DNA from: Bursaphelenchus xylophilus
Lineage: Eukaryota > Nematoda > Chromadorea > Rhabditida > Aphelenchoididae
Assembly: GCA_904066235.2 (NCBI GenBank)
Contig: CAJFCV020000002.1
Span: 8,866,001 to 8,930,000 of the forward strand
DNA length: 64,000 bases
Direction: 5' to 3'
The notes beneath the pieces were generated by a model. It ran no database searches. It saw nothing but the letters and a program-made list of their open reading frames with translations, and was not told the origin of the DNA. Below are positions 32,891 through 44,442 of this stretch, piece by piece. The translations under genes were made by a program, and so were the position numbers. Each line of letters begins with the position of its first letter. The first letter of the stretch is position 1.

Positions 32891-33640
32891 ACAGAGTGGG
32901 GCATCTTTGTGGCCCAATAACTGTAGATGAGACTTACCTATGTATTAGGTTGATTCAAAATTATCGGCGGTTTTATTGGCGCGTTTTTTGGTAGTTAAAA
33001 TTTGCGTTTTGTTAATGATTTTTTTATAAAAATAATCTTCACAATTTAGTTAATAAAATGTGTGTCGAAAACCATACTCTTATCCGCCATATTATGCTCT
33101 ACCATTTCGAGAAAAGTTGGAAGTCAGCACAGTCATTTTGCGATCTCAACGAACTTTTCGGCGAAGGAACAAAAAAAGGCACGATTTCCCAGTGGATGGT
33201 TCCGCTTCTGTCCCACCACACGTATCACATAGCCTTCTTACAGTGGACGTCTTTTGGCACTCCTTTGGGCGAAACACCTGGCGATTTTTTTTTCCTTCGC
33301 CGAAAAGTTCGTTGAGATGACTGTGCTGACTTCCAACTTTTCTCGAAATGGTAGAGCATAATATGGCGGATAAGAGTATGGTTTTCGACACACATTTTAT
33401 TAACTACATTGTGAAGATTATTTTTATAAAAAAACCATTAACAAAACGCAAATTTTAACTACCAAAAAACGCGCCAATAAAACCGCCGGATAATTTTGAA
33501 TCGATAATACAACATATTTGGTATCTTACAAAATGGAGATGTCTGAGGATTCAGAGAAAAAAAAGAATTTTAGGATTTGGCCAAAAACTAAAGAAGTTAT
33601 AGCCAATTCAAATCGGGCCACAAAGATGCCCCATCCTGTA
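32891..33640. mobile_element. TIR element interrupted by a mariner fold-back
   Basis: The outer inverted repeats are ACAGAGTGGGGCATCTTTG at 32891 and CAAAGATGCCCCATCCTGTA at 33640, about 25 bases each. They probably end in TA duplications. Everything from about 32944 to 33512 between them is a separate inserted element, leaving about 50 and 125 bases of host-element sequence. Confidence 0.75.
32944..33512. mobile_element. Fold-back mariner relic with transposase N-terminal fragment
   Basis: The terminal repeats (GATTCAAAATTATCGGCGG and its partner CCGGATAATTTTGAATC) extend inwards for about 240 bases per arm, so each arm carries the same start of a gene. Translated on + from 33058, the frame reads IRHIMLYHFEKSWKSAQSF then DLNELFGEGT. 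This resembles the N-terminal helix-turn-helix of mariner transposases (IRH.(L/M)L(Y/F)EF and the YGEG/FGEG motif). The catalytic DDD/DDE part is absent. The minus frame 33391-33146 is the second arm, with an internal deletion. Confidence 0.8.
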
Positions 33641-35664
33641 TAAAAATTTCATCGCTTGAAAAGCTCAAATTTGTTTTAAGTTTGGTGCATGTAGTATTCT
33701 TTGGTGCCTTAAATTAATTCTCAGATATAGCTTGCGCTTTGCAGGACCAGCCAGGAAAATCAGTGATCTTTCTAACCGAGAGGGAGAGTACGTAAAATGT
33801 GAAGACCGGGTTTTGACAATAACGTTGCGAGTTTTGCAAGTGAAAGATTGATTTTTGATATGACCATCACACACATATAGTACCAGAAATCATTTGCGGG
33901 CAAGCCCTCACACAACTTTGCAATGGTGGCCGCATGTCCGTCCACCATTTACGGGCGGCTGCGACATCTGCGGTCATCCTGGGACGCATCTTTTTATACC
34001 TTACCTTAGTCTTAACTAGTCTAAAATCTCATCAAAATCAAGACATCGCACCTCAAACTCTTATAAAAATTATAAATTCCAACTACCGTCTCCAAATCCT
34101 CCTTGCCACAACTGACTCCCAACAGTCGTATATTACCAAACGATATCAATAAAACTTCCTGTTACTATGTCCGAATAAAACTTTTGAAAGTTTTTTGCCA
34201 GCACAGCTCCTAAATCATCGGAATGTCAGGCTACATGAATTTAGTCACAAACTCTGTCTCCGCCAAAAGGAAGGTCCATCTTTTCGGGCAGGGGAAAGTT
34301 GTCAAAACCACTGGGGAATCGCCTGATGAATTAGTCGAACAAAGTGCCAAAAACAGTCGGCCTTTTTAATAAACGCCACGGATTTGTCGCGTGCGCAAAG
34401 CGAGAAAGAGACAAGGAGGAAATGGAGGACGTTTTGGGAAAGCTAGTCAAATTTGCTAATTTTTGTGTCGAATGGATTACAAAAGCTTTAGAAGTAAATA
34501 GCTTAGATGGTGATTGAAACTTCAAAAGCTAGCTAGCTGCGCAAAATTGGATGATAAGAATTTGATGAAACAGCTCAAATCTAAAGTAATTTTTTTCCGA
34601 GGTAAGAACAAATTTTCGGTCGAATTTTGGCAAAGATTCCACGAAGTTTTAGCACCAAAACATTTAATATTATAATTCGACTGCTCTTGCAAACGGCAGG
34701 CTAAATTTTCAAGATATGTACCACAGAGATTACCTTCGAAAAAATTGTAAGACTTACTGCTAACGTTAAAGGTGTTCGTGTCATGGTGATTGAGACTTAC
34801 AAAAATTAGATAGCCACTCAAAATTGGATGGTAAAATTTTGATTAAACAGCTCAAATCTAAAGTAATTTTTTCCGAGGTAACAACAAATTTTCGGCCGAA
34901 TTTTGGCGAAGAATTCACAGGGTTTTAGCAACTTTTTCAAGTTTAATTTTTAAGGTGTGTACTGCAGAGATTACCCTCCAAAAAATTGGGAGCTTTCCTG
35001 TTAACTTTAAAGATGCTCGTGTCATCTTATTAAAGCTATATGATCAGTCATCAAAAATCTTAAAAATACCCCCAAAGTTTTCGCAACACTTCTTTTCTAC
35101 ATATTCAAACACCTTGGTCCGGCAGATTATGTACCCTAAATAATTCAGGGGTCCTTGGCGGAAGCAACATTTACGATCAAACATCCATGACAATGAATGC
35201 CTAAAAAATCTCAAAATAATATCTACTATATTATTCTTATCTATCAAAAAATACTCTTCACTTTTACAGTAACACATTTTTAGAAAATCTAAGACTCAAA
35301 AACTGGTTACGACACCACTTGTGTATCTCAGTTTCCCATCGTTTCTCCAAAAACTCTCTCCCTAAAAGCCTTGCGGCCACTTTCGTCTTGGCGAAAAAAC
35401 GGTTTTGAATAATTGAGAACATCCCCCCTCTATTATGTTTCTAAAGTCCTGGGAATCGCGTAGCCAACGCGCCGACTTTCCCACTTGACACCGACACCTC
35501 TTCCAAGGGCATTTTGTAAATTTAGAGCGAAACGACAAAGAATTTGGGGAGATGAAAAGAGATGGACATTGATATGCAGAAAGTTGTGGGATGATGAGGT
35601 TGCTATGGGGGAGGAATGAGCTGCGTTGGTCAAGGAGAATTTTGGAGCTGAACTGGAGGAGTTG
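33641..35664. other. Gene-poor region with a tandem repeat
   Basis: No gene is supported. The only organised structure is the 276-bp tandem duplication at about 34510-35040. Confidence 0.5.
34510..35040. repeat. Imperfect tandem duplication, period 276 bp
   Basis: GTGATTGAAACTTCAAAAGC at 34510 and GTGATTGAGACTTACAAAAA at 34786 begin two units. Both contain AACAGCTCAAATCTAAAGTA, then a GGTAAGAACAAATTTTCGG / GGTAACAACAAATTTTCGG block, and a GTTCGTGTCAT / GCTCGTGTCAT block near the end. The second unit fades out by about 35040. Confidence 0.75.
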
Positions 35665-35919
35665 CAGTGGGGGACCTGATCCAGTGGCAAAAACGTACCA
35701 TTTTGCATCCAGGAAGCGTCAAAAAATGTGGCAAAATACCTCATTCTCCAAGTGATAAAACTTTGTTTTGAAAGGCGCGCCCTTTCCCTCGCAAAAACAG
35801 CGGGTGCGCTTTTGAAATCGGATTTTTTTCACTTGGAGAGGGAAGCATTTTGCCACATTTTTGATACTTCCTAAATGCAAAATGGCACGTTTTTGGCCAC
35901 TGGATCAGGTCCCCCACTG
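35665..35919. mobile_element. Mariner-like MITE (CAGTG family)
   Basis: CAGTGGGGGACCTGATCC to GGTCCCCCACTG, 255 bp, palindromic body. The right flank is TA and the left flank is TG, so the target duplication has decayed on one side. Confidence 0.87.
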
Positions 35920-38172
35920 TAGAGTGAGAGCTATAGAGATGTGGTCGATAAAAAAGAAAGATGATTCCAAAAACCACTAGCTGATAATATGGTCAAACCC
36001 ATGCACAACGAATTCTAAAGGGACACAAAATTTATTTGTAATACAATTTTTTCGTGTGAAAAATCATGTTGATCTAGAACTGGCTCTCGTAGCTCAAATT
36101 TTTCGGTTCTGCCGTAAAATCTGCTATAGTAAATATTCGAATTTCTTGAAACACTACGCTAAAGTTATCACCAAATTTTATGCGCGCCTATCTTACTTGC
36201 AAATCAATGGCTAGAAACCTTATGATAACTAAACCGCCTTTGGTTGCAAGGAAAGTCAAGATATTCGAGGACTATTGCAGAATTGCAGACGAGAGATTAT
36301 TGAAATCTAGGAGGAGCTACCAGCGGTGAAAGTCTTTCCATGTCAAAACCCACAAAAAGCCGTCAAATCATAGTCATGTGTTAACCTTGCAAGCTTAAGA
36401 TTGTTGGCAAATTTTGCATATGACATGGCAAAACTTATTGTATATTTTTGCAAAATTCCCTCAAAATCAATAAACTCGCAACAACTTTGCCGAATGCACC
36501 CACCAAAAAACTGCCTGTACCCCATGCACATTTCATAAAATTATCTGAAACATTTACTTTCTTCCGGACTCGGGGAGTCCGCCGTTTTTTCGCTGAAATG
36601 AATAATTTAGGCGACTAAAAATATTATGAAAAAGCTGGGGAGGATCGTTTTCATCGGGAATAAGAATAACATTATTAACCGCCTTCAAAAGCCCCGAAGG
36701 GCTCGGGAATTTGGCGCAAATCCTCCGAAAAGGGCATGCGTTTTACCATTCCGTATTTTAGCAGTCTATACAAGTCCTTGAAGGGAATAAAGGAAGGAAG
36801 AAAAAACACCAGTAAAGCTGGTAATTTCACGGATTTTTGAGCGTAAAAGAGCTTGCTAGAAAGTTTTCATGGCCAAATTGGCATTAAGAATTTTTAATTA
36901 CCACTGCAAAACAATAACAGGCCAGTTGGCAAAGGGGGTAATTCAGCTGGAGGCGGATTATCTGTGAGTTTTGTGGCAGTAAATAAAAAGGGGATCTGGA
37001 AGATAAATATTGAATATGTTTGATTTGAAGGGTAAGTGTAATAAACATAATTTTTGAATGGGGTGGTAAAGTTGTGATTGAAATTTGTGGTAACTGCATT
37101 CAATTCGTGTAAAACTTCAATTCAAGGTCCTATAAGGCATTTGGAAGGCATTTATTAATCAAGTAATGGCATTCTTAGGTCCGGGCACGAAAACTTTTCA
37201 TAGCGGAGATTTTACTTCATGATGTCGGACAAAGCATCCTAAGGCTATCTGGACTACATTAGCCTCTTAATCAGTCAAAAAAATCAAATTTCTTACACGT
37301 ATTTTAGATAATTTTAAATTTTTTCGGAGCTACAACCAAATTTCCTCGGATTTTCCCTTCAACTTCGTAAAAAATCGTCCAAAAATGATCGAAGAACCTA
37401 AAGCACAGTGCAAACCAGTCCATCCGGACAGTATTTCCCCTTCGGCATGTTTTTCCAAAAAACCGCGAGTATTAAAAACCCCGACAAGAGAGCCGCCAGT
37501 AAACGGGATTATGCCATTCCTTTCGGAATTAGAATTTCCGAATTGGAACAGAATTAATAGAACAGTACGAAATTTGCCGCAAAAAATGATTGTCTCAGAA
37601 GTACATTGTTGCGCCAAAAACATGCCCTTGCATCAATATTATCTTCACCGAGATAACAAGATTCCGAGAAAAGAAAGTGTCGGCCAAGACGAAGATGAAT
37701 ATTCATGGGGTGAATCGCGGGCTAATTTACCTGCGTCCATGTAAATTTATGGTGAAAACGACAGCTCATTATTTATGTATTCAAAGAGGATCTTGAGGTG
37801 AATCGAGAACCAAATTTTGCAGGGACATTTGCGGTAAACATTATTCACCATTCTACTGTAAGATTTACTAAACGTTTTCGTTTTAAATGCCCAAAGGATA
37901 TTGCTCCGTTTTTGCCAAAATTTTGCCTATATAGCGTAGCTGACAAATGGTGAGTTTCGGATCAATTTGCAAAGGTTTCAGCTAGCCCTTGTGGAGATGT
38001 ATCCGAAATATTTATTTAATGACTTCTAGGAACGAGACAATAAGCATGTATGTAAACTGATTGTAGAGGCTAGAGGAAATTTGCATTTTGGCAAGATCTC
38101 CGCGACTTTTGCGTCACAAACGCTAATTTTTTGCGATAAGGATGTACTCCGCACGTTAAAAAATAAGTCAAA
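35920..38172. other. Gene-poor region with one unassigned reading frame
   Basis: I see no gene with splice or motif support. One plus-strand frame, 37385-37744 (119 codons, starting MIEEPKAQCKPVHPDS), is less AT-rich than its surroundings and could be an exon of an unrecognised gene. It matches no family I know and is not listed as a CDS. Confidence 0.4.
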
Positions 38173-38587
38173 CAGGAGAACCCAAAGTGCGACGCTCAGA
38201 TTTTGAAGAAACTTGGCACAAATTTAGAATATTTGTTTCTAAAATATATGCGAGAATCCCAGCTCGCACTTATCGAAAGTCGGCGAAAATTTGACACTTT
38301 TTGCCGAATTTTAAATTTTCATGCTTATTTCTACCATAGTGGGCAATTTTTCCACAAAAAATCCACTTTTTCCGCACGAAACTAGCAAAGTTATAGCCAA
38401 AAAGTGTTTTTCTTTCTGACCGTTCTCCGCGTTTAGCGTACTCTCTCGGCCGCAAATATCGTTCAATATCTCGGCTTCGCCTTCAAAGCGCGAGATAAAA
38501 CTTTCAGGATTTGACGCTTAGTTTATGATCAATGTGTGTGCAAAATTTAAAGAAAATCTGAGCGGCACATTTGGGGTAGCTCGCTTG
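38173..38587. mobile_element. PIF/Harbinger-like MITE, degenerate copy
   Basis: The left end is CAGGAGAACCCAAAGTGCGACG and the right end TTTGGGGTAGCTCGCTTG. Inner blocks (ACTAGCAAAGTTATAGCC, CTCTCTCGGCCGCAAATATC) match the family at 40427 and 60181. The ends and flanks have diverged and no target duplication is visible. Confidence 0.75.
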
Positions 38588-40426
38588 TAAGTAAATTCTG
38601 TATAGCCAAAAAAATGGTCAATATCCCCGATTCAAAGCCTATCTACCGCTTCTCAACAAATCAAAATTTATGTAAAAACACATCCCTTTTGCTGTACGAC
38701 CAACTCCAATTACCATACAACACTTGTAAACTCCCCATTTCAGCCAACCTGCCTCACTTTTGACGCCAAAAACTTGCAAGTGCCAATAAAATCCTAATTT
38801 TACAGCCCAATTGGAAAGTAATAAAGAGCCGGCGCCCGATACCTCGTAAAATGAAATCCCGGCCCTCGAAACTCATTGTCACCTCCATAAAACGTTGGCA
38901 TTATTGTCACGCGATGCAAGGGGGATTCGTTTTTGAAAATTTTCAAAAATGCACTCGGGGAACAAGTGTCGTTCTCACGCTACAGGTAAGGTTACTGGTG
39001 GGGGTATTTACATTCCTCGAATGTTTATGGAAAAAAAATATCGATGGAGGCGGAATTTTGGAAAAGGAAGAGATATGGGGTTAGGTAAGGAGAAGGGAAG
39101 TAAAAGTTATTCTTTAAAAGGACTGGAAAAAGGAAAACGATTACAATAAGCAGATGTTTTAGATGCTGGACTTTGATATTACACAATATAACGATGGAAT
39201 AAACTTTTTGTAAAAGATGCAAGACCCTTATCTTATTATTTGCAGTAACCACAAAAATTTTGTTTTAATTAAAGATTGTTGAAGATATAACCTGTGTTTG
39301 GGAGTCAAGAGCAGCTTCACAAACTTGCTTACTGTATAATGGCGAATAATAAATTTCTTCCACAGGAAAGTGGCAAAAATATTGATAAAAAATCGTTGTA
39401 CTTCTACAGTGGGGACCTGATCCAGTGGCAAAAAACGAACCATTTTGCATCCAGGAAGCATCAAAAAATGTGGCAAAATACCTCCCTCTATAAGTGAAAA
39501 ACTCAGATTTCAAAACAGCGCTCGCTCTTTTTGTGAGAAAAAAAGGGAACGCCCTTCAAAACGAAGTTTTTTTCACTTGGAGAGGGAAGTATTTTGCCAC
39601 ATTTTTGATGCTTCCCGGATACAAAATGGTACGGTTTTTGTCACTGGATCCGGTCCCCCACTGTATCAACTCTCCTCACTTTATATACAATTTTTTCTGT
39701 CTGCAATGAATGATAGAACATCCAACTAAAACCGCCATCTCTGGATCAAAGCCTCGTAAAAACTACGGTCTCCCGACATTCTTCACTCCTACAGTAACCT
39801 CCTCAAACCCTCCCCCTCCTTTCATTTGCAACACAATTTCACCTCCTTCCCTGTCATCAGCATACATCCTACTCGCATATATAACGATTTTGCGTAATGT
39901 TTACATATTCCCAAGTATCAACCTGTCAAATGCAGTTAAGTGTGGGAAAGAGAAAGGTAGGAAGGGAAATTATTTATTGGATAAATGCCAAATAAAGGCC
40001 TGGCAGAAAGCACTTTCATTGTCCCCGAACAAAGACTAAATCCCATTGCAAACCGCAAAAAACAGTTGTAGAAGAGATTAGTGAAGGAGAGGGTAGGTAC
40101 AGAAAATAGATTTAAGAAAGGGGTAGAATGTATTGGATAAGAATAAATTTCACCTTGCTGAAAACAAAGCTGTAGAAGCGTAAGCCAAAAAACAAAAAAA
40201 ATTAAACCAAGATTTTGTCGTCAATAAGAACGCTGGATTGTAGAAAAATTCTGTAGAAATAGTCCATGTATGGCACAAACTCATCAACAAAAATTTTAGC
40301 TCTTTCTCCTTTGTAACTCTTACATATTAGTCGACTGTTTAGGTGCGAGTGATAAGGCATGTGAGAAGAGCTGGTCGGAGAAAAAAATAGCATTATAAAG
40401 GTTCATTTCTACAGAATTTTGACTTA
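38588..40426. other. Gene-poor region
   Basis: It contains the MITE at 39407-39663 and no supported gene. The scattered reading frames of 60-109 codons lack motifs. Confidence 0.45.
39407..39663. mobile_element. Mariner-like MITE (CAGTG family)
   Basis: CAGTGGGGACCTGATCC to CCGGTCCCCCACTG with TA on both sides, 257 bp, palindromic. Confidence 0.88.
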
Positions 40427-40875
40427 CAGGAGAAGTCCCCCAAGTTCGACGTTCAGATTTCGATGAAACTTGGCACAAATTCAGAATAATTTTTTCTAAA
40501 ATATATGCGAGAATCCTAGCTCACACTTTGCAGAAACAACCGAGATTTTTAAACCGAAAGTCAGCAAAATTTTAACAATTTTTGCCGAACTTCGGCACGA
40601 AAGTTTTCACACCAATTTCTACCGTAAAGGGTAATGTTTCCACCAAAAAATTAATTTTTTCGAGCGAAACTGGCAAAGTTACGGCCAAAAAGTTTTTTTC
40701 TCTCTGACCGCTCTCCACGTTTAGTGTGTTCTCTCGGCGACAAAAATCGTTCAATATCTCGGCGGCGCCTGAAAATCGCGAGCTAAAACTTTCAGGAATT
40801 GATAGCTAGCCTATTCCCAACGTGTGGGCAAAATTTAGAGAAAATCTGAGCGTCGCACTTGGGGTATTTCCCTTG
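40427..40875. mobile_element. PIF/Harbinger-like MITE
   Basis: The ends are CAGGAGAAGTCCCCCAAG and CTTGGGGTATTTCCCTTG, flanked by TTA on each side (40424-40426 and 40876-40878). The body of about 449 bp has AAAACTTTCAGGAATTGATA and CTCTCTCGGCGACAAAAATC? type blocks shared with the other five copies. No coding capacity. Confidence 0.87.
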
Positions 40876-41505
40876 TTAAATAAATCGGCGGTTTCTACAA
40901 AGCGCGCCAAAAAACTCATTCAGCACCTGTTAAAATTTAACTTTATTTTGTACCAAGCTTCAGCAAAATCAAAACGACCTAAAAAATCCCAATCCTCCCG
41001 TTTCAGCGCGGAAAAGTTCCGACTTTTCCTTTCTTTCGCCCTCACAACAATGGCAATGTCGAGAAATCAAAAAAACAAAGAAATCTGATTACTCGGTAAT
41101 CTTTGCGGTTTTATTCTCCGTCCTTTTCCGCGCGCCGAAACAAATCCCATTACTCTCGGCGAATGTTCTCTGCGGACAACGGGGAGAGGGGGGAGGAGAG
41201 AGAAAGGGGGCCGGAAAAAAGGTTAGGGATTTCAGGGAATAAAGGCCGGCTAATTTTAATCAGCAAAAAGGAAAACGGAAAGCGTATGTGAGGAATGAGA
41301 ATAGGGTATCTTAAGGTTCAAATATGTGTGGAGCAGATCGGCTGAAGCAAAACTTGACTTGTTACAGGGCTTTCCGGAAGCTCCAGTATTTGTGCTGGAC
41401 ATACCAACGCTCAAAGCACTCAAAAGAAATAATCAAATACCATAAATTATGTACGTTTATTCGAATATGACAAAAATGAATCTCATTTAAAATACATCCA
41501 ACCGA

Positions 41506-42399
41506 TCAAAGGCCAACGAACAGAGCGGCAATGACCAACAAATTGACGGCCGATAGGACGAACAGGATTCCAGATACGATCATTACAATCCGTTGTTTCG
41601 GACTTCGGACGGGTTTTTGTTGAGGTCGACGCCATGGCGTCACTTCCTGCTCATAGGCTGAAAATCAAAAAGATAAAAAAATAGGACGAAATCTAGTGAA
41701 ACTTACAAGGGAAGTACCCCAAGTGCGACGCTCAGATTTGCTTTAAATTTTGCACACACTTCGAGCATAGGCTAAATATCAATTCCTCAAAGTTTTAGCT
41801 CGCGTTTTGAAGGCGAAGCCGAGATATTCAACGATCTTTGCGGCCGAGAGAGTACGCTAAACACAAAGAGCGGTCAGAGAGAAAAACACTTTCTGGCCAT
41901 AACTTTAGCAGTTTCGTGCGGAAAAATTTGATTTTTTGTAGAAACATTATCCTTTACGGTTGAAATAGGCATGAAACTTTTCGTGCCGAAATTCGACAAA
42001 AAGTCCCAAATTTTCGTTGACTTTCGAGCTAAAAATCTCGGTGTTTCTGCAAAGCGCGAGCTAGGATTCTCGCATATATATTTTAAAAAATTATTCGAAA
42101 TTTGTGCTAAGTTTCATCAAAATCTGAGCGTCGCACTTGGGCTACTTCCCCTGTTCGTCCGGTAAAACTTTTTATGGCATTATGAAGGATCGAAGGTCAA
42201 CTTGATCACCGCAAATTTGCAAATCTCTTTTCCGCAACTCACAAGGCACCACAGACGACATGAATGATCCACCGAGAGGCCGAGGCGTTTGTTGAGGCAA
42301 TGCCGGAGGCGGCGGAGGCGGCGGTGGGGGCGGAGGAGGAGGAGCACCTGGAGCCGCCTCATCTCCATATCCAACTGGCTCGTAGTCTTCGGCGCCCAT
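41506..42399 (-). CDS. Small proline-rich, C-terminally anchored membrane protein
   Basis: Two exons, 42399-42243 and 41657-41506, join in phase 1 to 102 residues. The N-terminal half has a tyrosine/acid-rich start (MGAEDYEPVGYGDEAAPGAP), then a run of about a dozen prolines, which could bind EVH1, SH3 or WW domains. A basic stretch (RRPQQKPVRSPKQR) is followed by a single hydrophobic C-terminal segment (IVMIVSGILFVLSAVNLLVI) ending a few residues before the stop. That is the layout of a tail-anchored protein facing the cytosol. The 585-bp intron is mostly a PIF-like MITE. I do not recognise a family. Confidence 0.7.
41706..42153. mobile_element. PIF/Harbinger-like MITE, in an intron
   Basis: The ends are CAAGGGAAGTACCCCAAG and CTTGGGCTACTTCCCCTG. 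The left flank is TTA, the right flank TTC (one mismatch). It fills most of the intron of the small proline-rich gene and lies in the opposite orientation to the copy at 40427. Confidence 0.86.
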
Positions 42400-43067
42400 C
42401 TTTTACCCGATTTCCAGCTTCCACTGGAGCTCCAAGCAAATTCCACGACCGCACGGTGCTATGGGAAGATGAGAAATGGGATTTTTTAATTGAAAATTTG
42501 GGAATATTCAGACAAAAAAGTTGCGGAAAATTTTAAAAATTCGAATTTTTATTCAAATTTTTGTGAATGACAAGGATCATGCCTCAAAGTCCCCGATCAT
42601 CGCTCATTGTGTGTTCTGCGCTTCGAGTGTGCGGTCAGTTCGAAAGAAAGGTCGGTTTTATTATGTGGAATATCTGATGTCTAGTGTAATATCCTCAGAG
42701 CATTTGAAAGGTCGGAAAAATTTACAGTCTCTCCGAGTCCACCTGAAGATTTTTTTAACCCAAAATTCCGAGTTTTATCCGGCAAACTCAATTGAGACTT
42801 TTCTTCTTGGCCAAAAAAAGTTTTCGTGCCGAGACCTTTACCGTATTTTCCAAAATTTTTTTCCCAAGCTCCTGTGAAAAAACGTGGGAAAATGGGTTTG
42901 CACGTGGCATGTTAGCATTAGTTCTGTAACATCTGCATGGTTGAATCGCAAAAACGGCTGATTTTTCTAATTTACGTGTTCCTTGAGATGTGACCTCTAG
43001 TGCAATATAAATTTTTCTTTTTCACCTTCGTTTTTCATGTTCTCCTAATTTCAGCTACATTTCTACG
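42400..43067. promoter_or_regulatory. Divergent spacer upstream of the proline-rich and ADP/ATP carrier genes
   Basis: No coding sequence is supported; a 118-codon frame at 42521-42877 has no recognisable motif. CTCCTAATTTCAG ending near 43053, about 15 bases before the carrier start codon, looks like a trans-splice acceptor. Confidence 0.5.
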
Positions 43068-44442
43068 ATGTCAGAAGGCGAGTCGTCGGCCAAGCCCGCT
43101 TCTTCCAAGGGTAAATCGAAAGGTTTCGACACCAGGAAGTTTGCCATTGATCTCGTCACTGGCGGAACTGCCGCCGCGATCTCCAAGACCGCCGTGGCCC
43201 CCATCGAGCGAGTGAAACTCCTGCTCCAGGTCCAAGATGCCTCGCTATCCATCGCGGCGGACAAAAGATACAAGGGAATCATCGATGTGCTTGTCCGCGT
43301 CCCCAAGGAACAAGGGTTTGCGTCGTTGTGGAGAGGAAACTTGGCCAATGTGATCCGCTACTTCCCCACTCAGGCCCTCAACTTTGCCTTCAAAGACACC
43401 TACAAGAAGTTGTTCGTCGCTGGGTATGTGTTTTTGATTTTTGTGATTTGATTTTAGGGTTGATTTGTATGTGTTAAAAGGAGTGATGTAATAGAGGTCA
43501 AACTCGATTGCATTTGAAGTTAGAGGGCATTTTGAGACATGAAGTATAGAGTGAAAAGTCTTGTTTTTGATTTGTCAATTACATGGGAGGCTTTTGAGTT
43601 TTTGCCGATATTGTTTTAGAGATTTTAGATATCAAACTTTTTTGATTTTTTTGCCATTTACAATTAGCCAAATTTGCTCTTCTTGAGCAGTAAAGCGATA
43701 CCTTACATCAATGTTGTAAACGTTAGAATTTTTTCCTTTTTATAAAATTATTAAAATTTCTTGCAGATACGACAAGAAGAAGGATTTCTGGAAGTTCTTT
43801 GCCGGCAATTTGGCCTCTGGCGGAGCTGCTGGAGCCACGTCTCTGTGCTTTGTCTACCCTCTCGACTTTGCTCGAACCCGATTGGCTGCGGATGTTGGAA
43901 AGGCGGACAGCCGCGAGTTCAAAGGCCTCGGAGACTGTCTGGTGAAGATTGCGAAGTCGGATGGTCCAATCGGCCTCTACCGAGGATTCTTCGTCTCCGT
44001 GCAAGGTATTATCATCTACCGTGCCGCCTACTTTGGAATGTTCGACACGGCGAAGATGATATTCTCGGCCGACAAGAAGCTCAACTTCTTTGCTGCATGG
44101 GCTATTGCTCAGGTGAGTTTTTGACTTGATTTATCCTTATTTGTTCTGGGTTTAGACACTGTTCGAGTTAATATATATTAACCATGATAAAAATATTATT
44201 TTAAGGTCGTCACTGTTGGCTCGGGCATCCTCAGCTATCCGTGGGACACGGTTCGTCGTCGGATGATGATGCAGAGTGGCCGCAAGGACATCCTCTATAA
44301 GAACACTTGGGATTGCGCCGTGAAGATTGTCCGGAACGAGGGAATGAGCGCCATGTTCAAGGGAGCCCTGTCCAATGTGTTCCGTGGAACTGGTGGCGCT
44401 CTGGTTCTGGCCATTTATGATGAAATCCAGAAATTCCTTTAA
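43068..44442 (+). CDS. ant-1: Mitochondrial ADP/ATP carrier (adenine nucleotide translocase)
   Basis: Exons 43068-43423, 43767-44112 and 44206-44442 give 312 residues. The protein exchanges cytosolic ADP for matrix ATP across the inner mitochondrial membrane. It has three tandem carrier repeats with the signatures PIERVK (about residue 45), PLDFARTR (about 150) and PWDTVRRR. The nucleotide-translocase signature RRRMMM is intact in the third repeat. There is an N-terminal extension of about 20 Ser/Lys residues. GC content and codon use are higher than in the flanking DNA, as expected for a highly expressed gene. C. elegans has several ANT paralogues and I cannot say which is orthologous. Confidence 0.97.

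Noticed and set aside
33058..33315. Possible intact mariner transposase gene
   Set aside because: Only the N-terminal part is present. The frame then enters unrelated sequence and the opposite arm, and no catalytic region exists.
37385..37744. 119-codon frame MIEEPKAQCKPVHPDS...
   Set aside because: It has the best coding look in the gene-poor block but no family motif, signal peptide or convincing neighbouring exon, so it is only noted in the region description.
42264..42536. Arg- and Ala/Glu-rich frames on the plus strand
   Set aside because: They are antisense to the polyproline run of the minus-strand gene. The composition follows from the CCN repeats.
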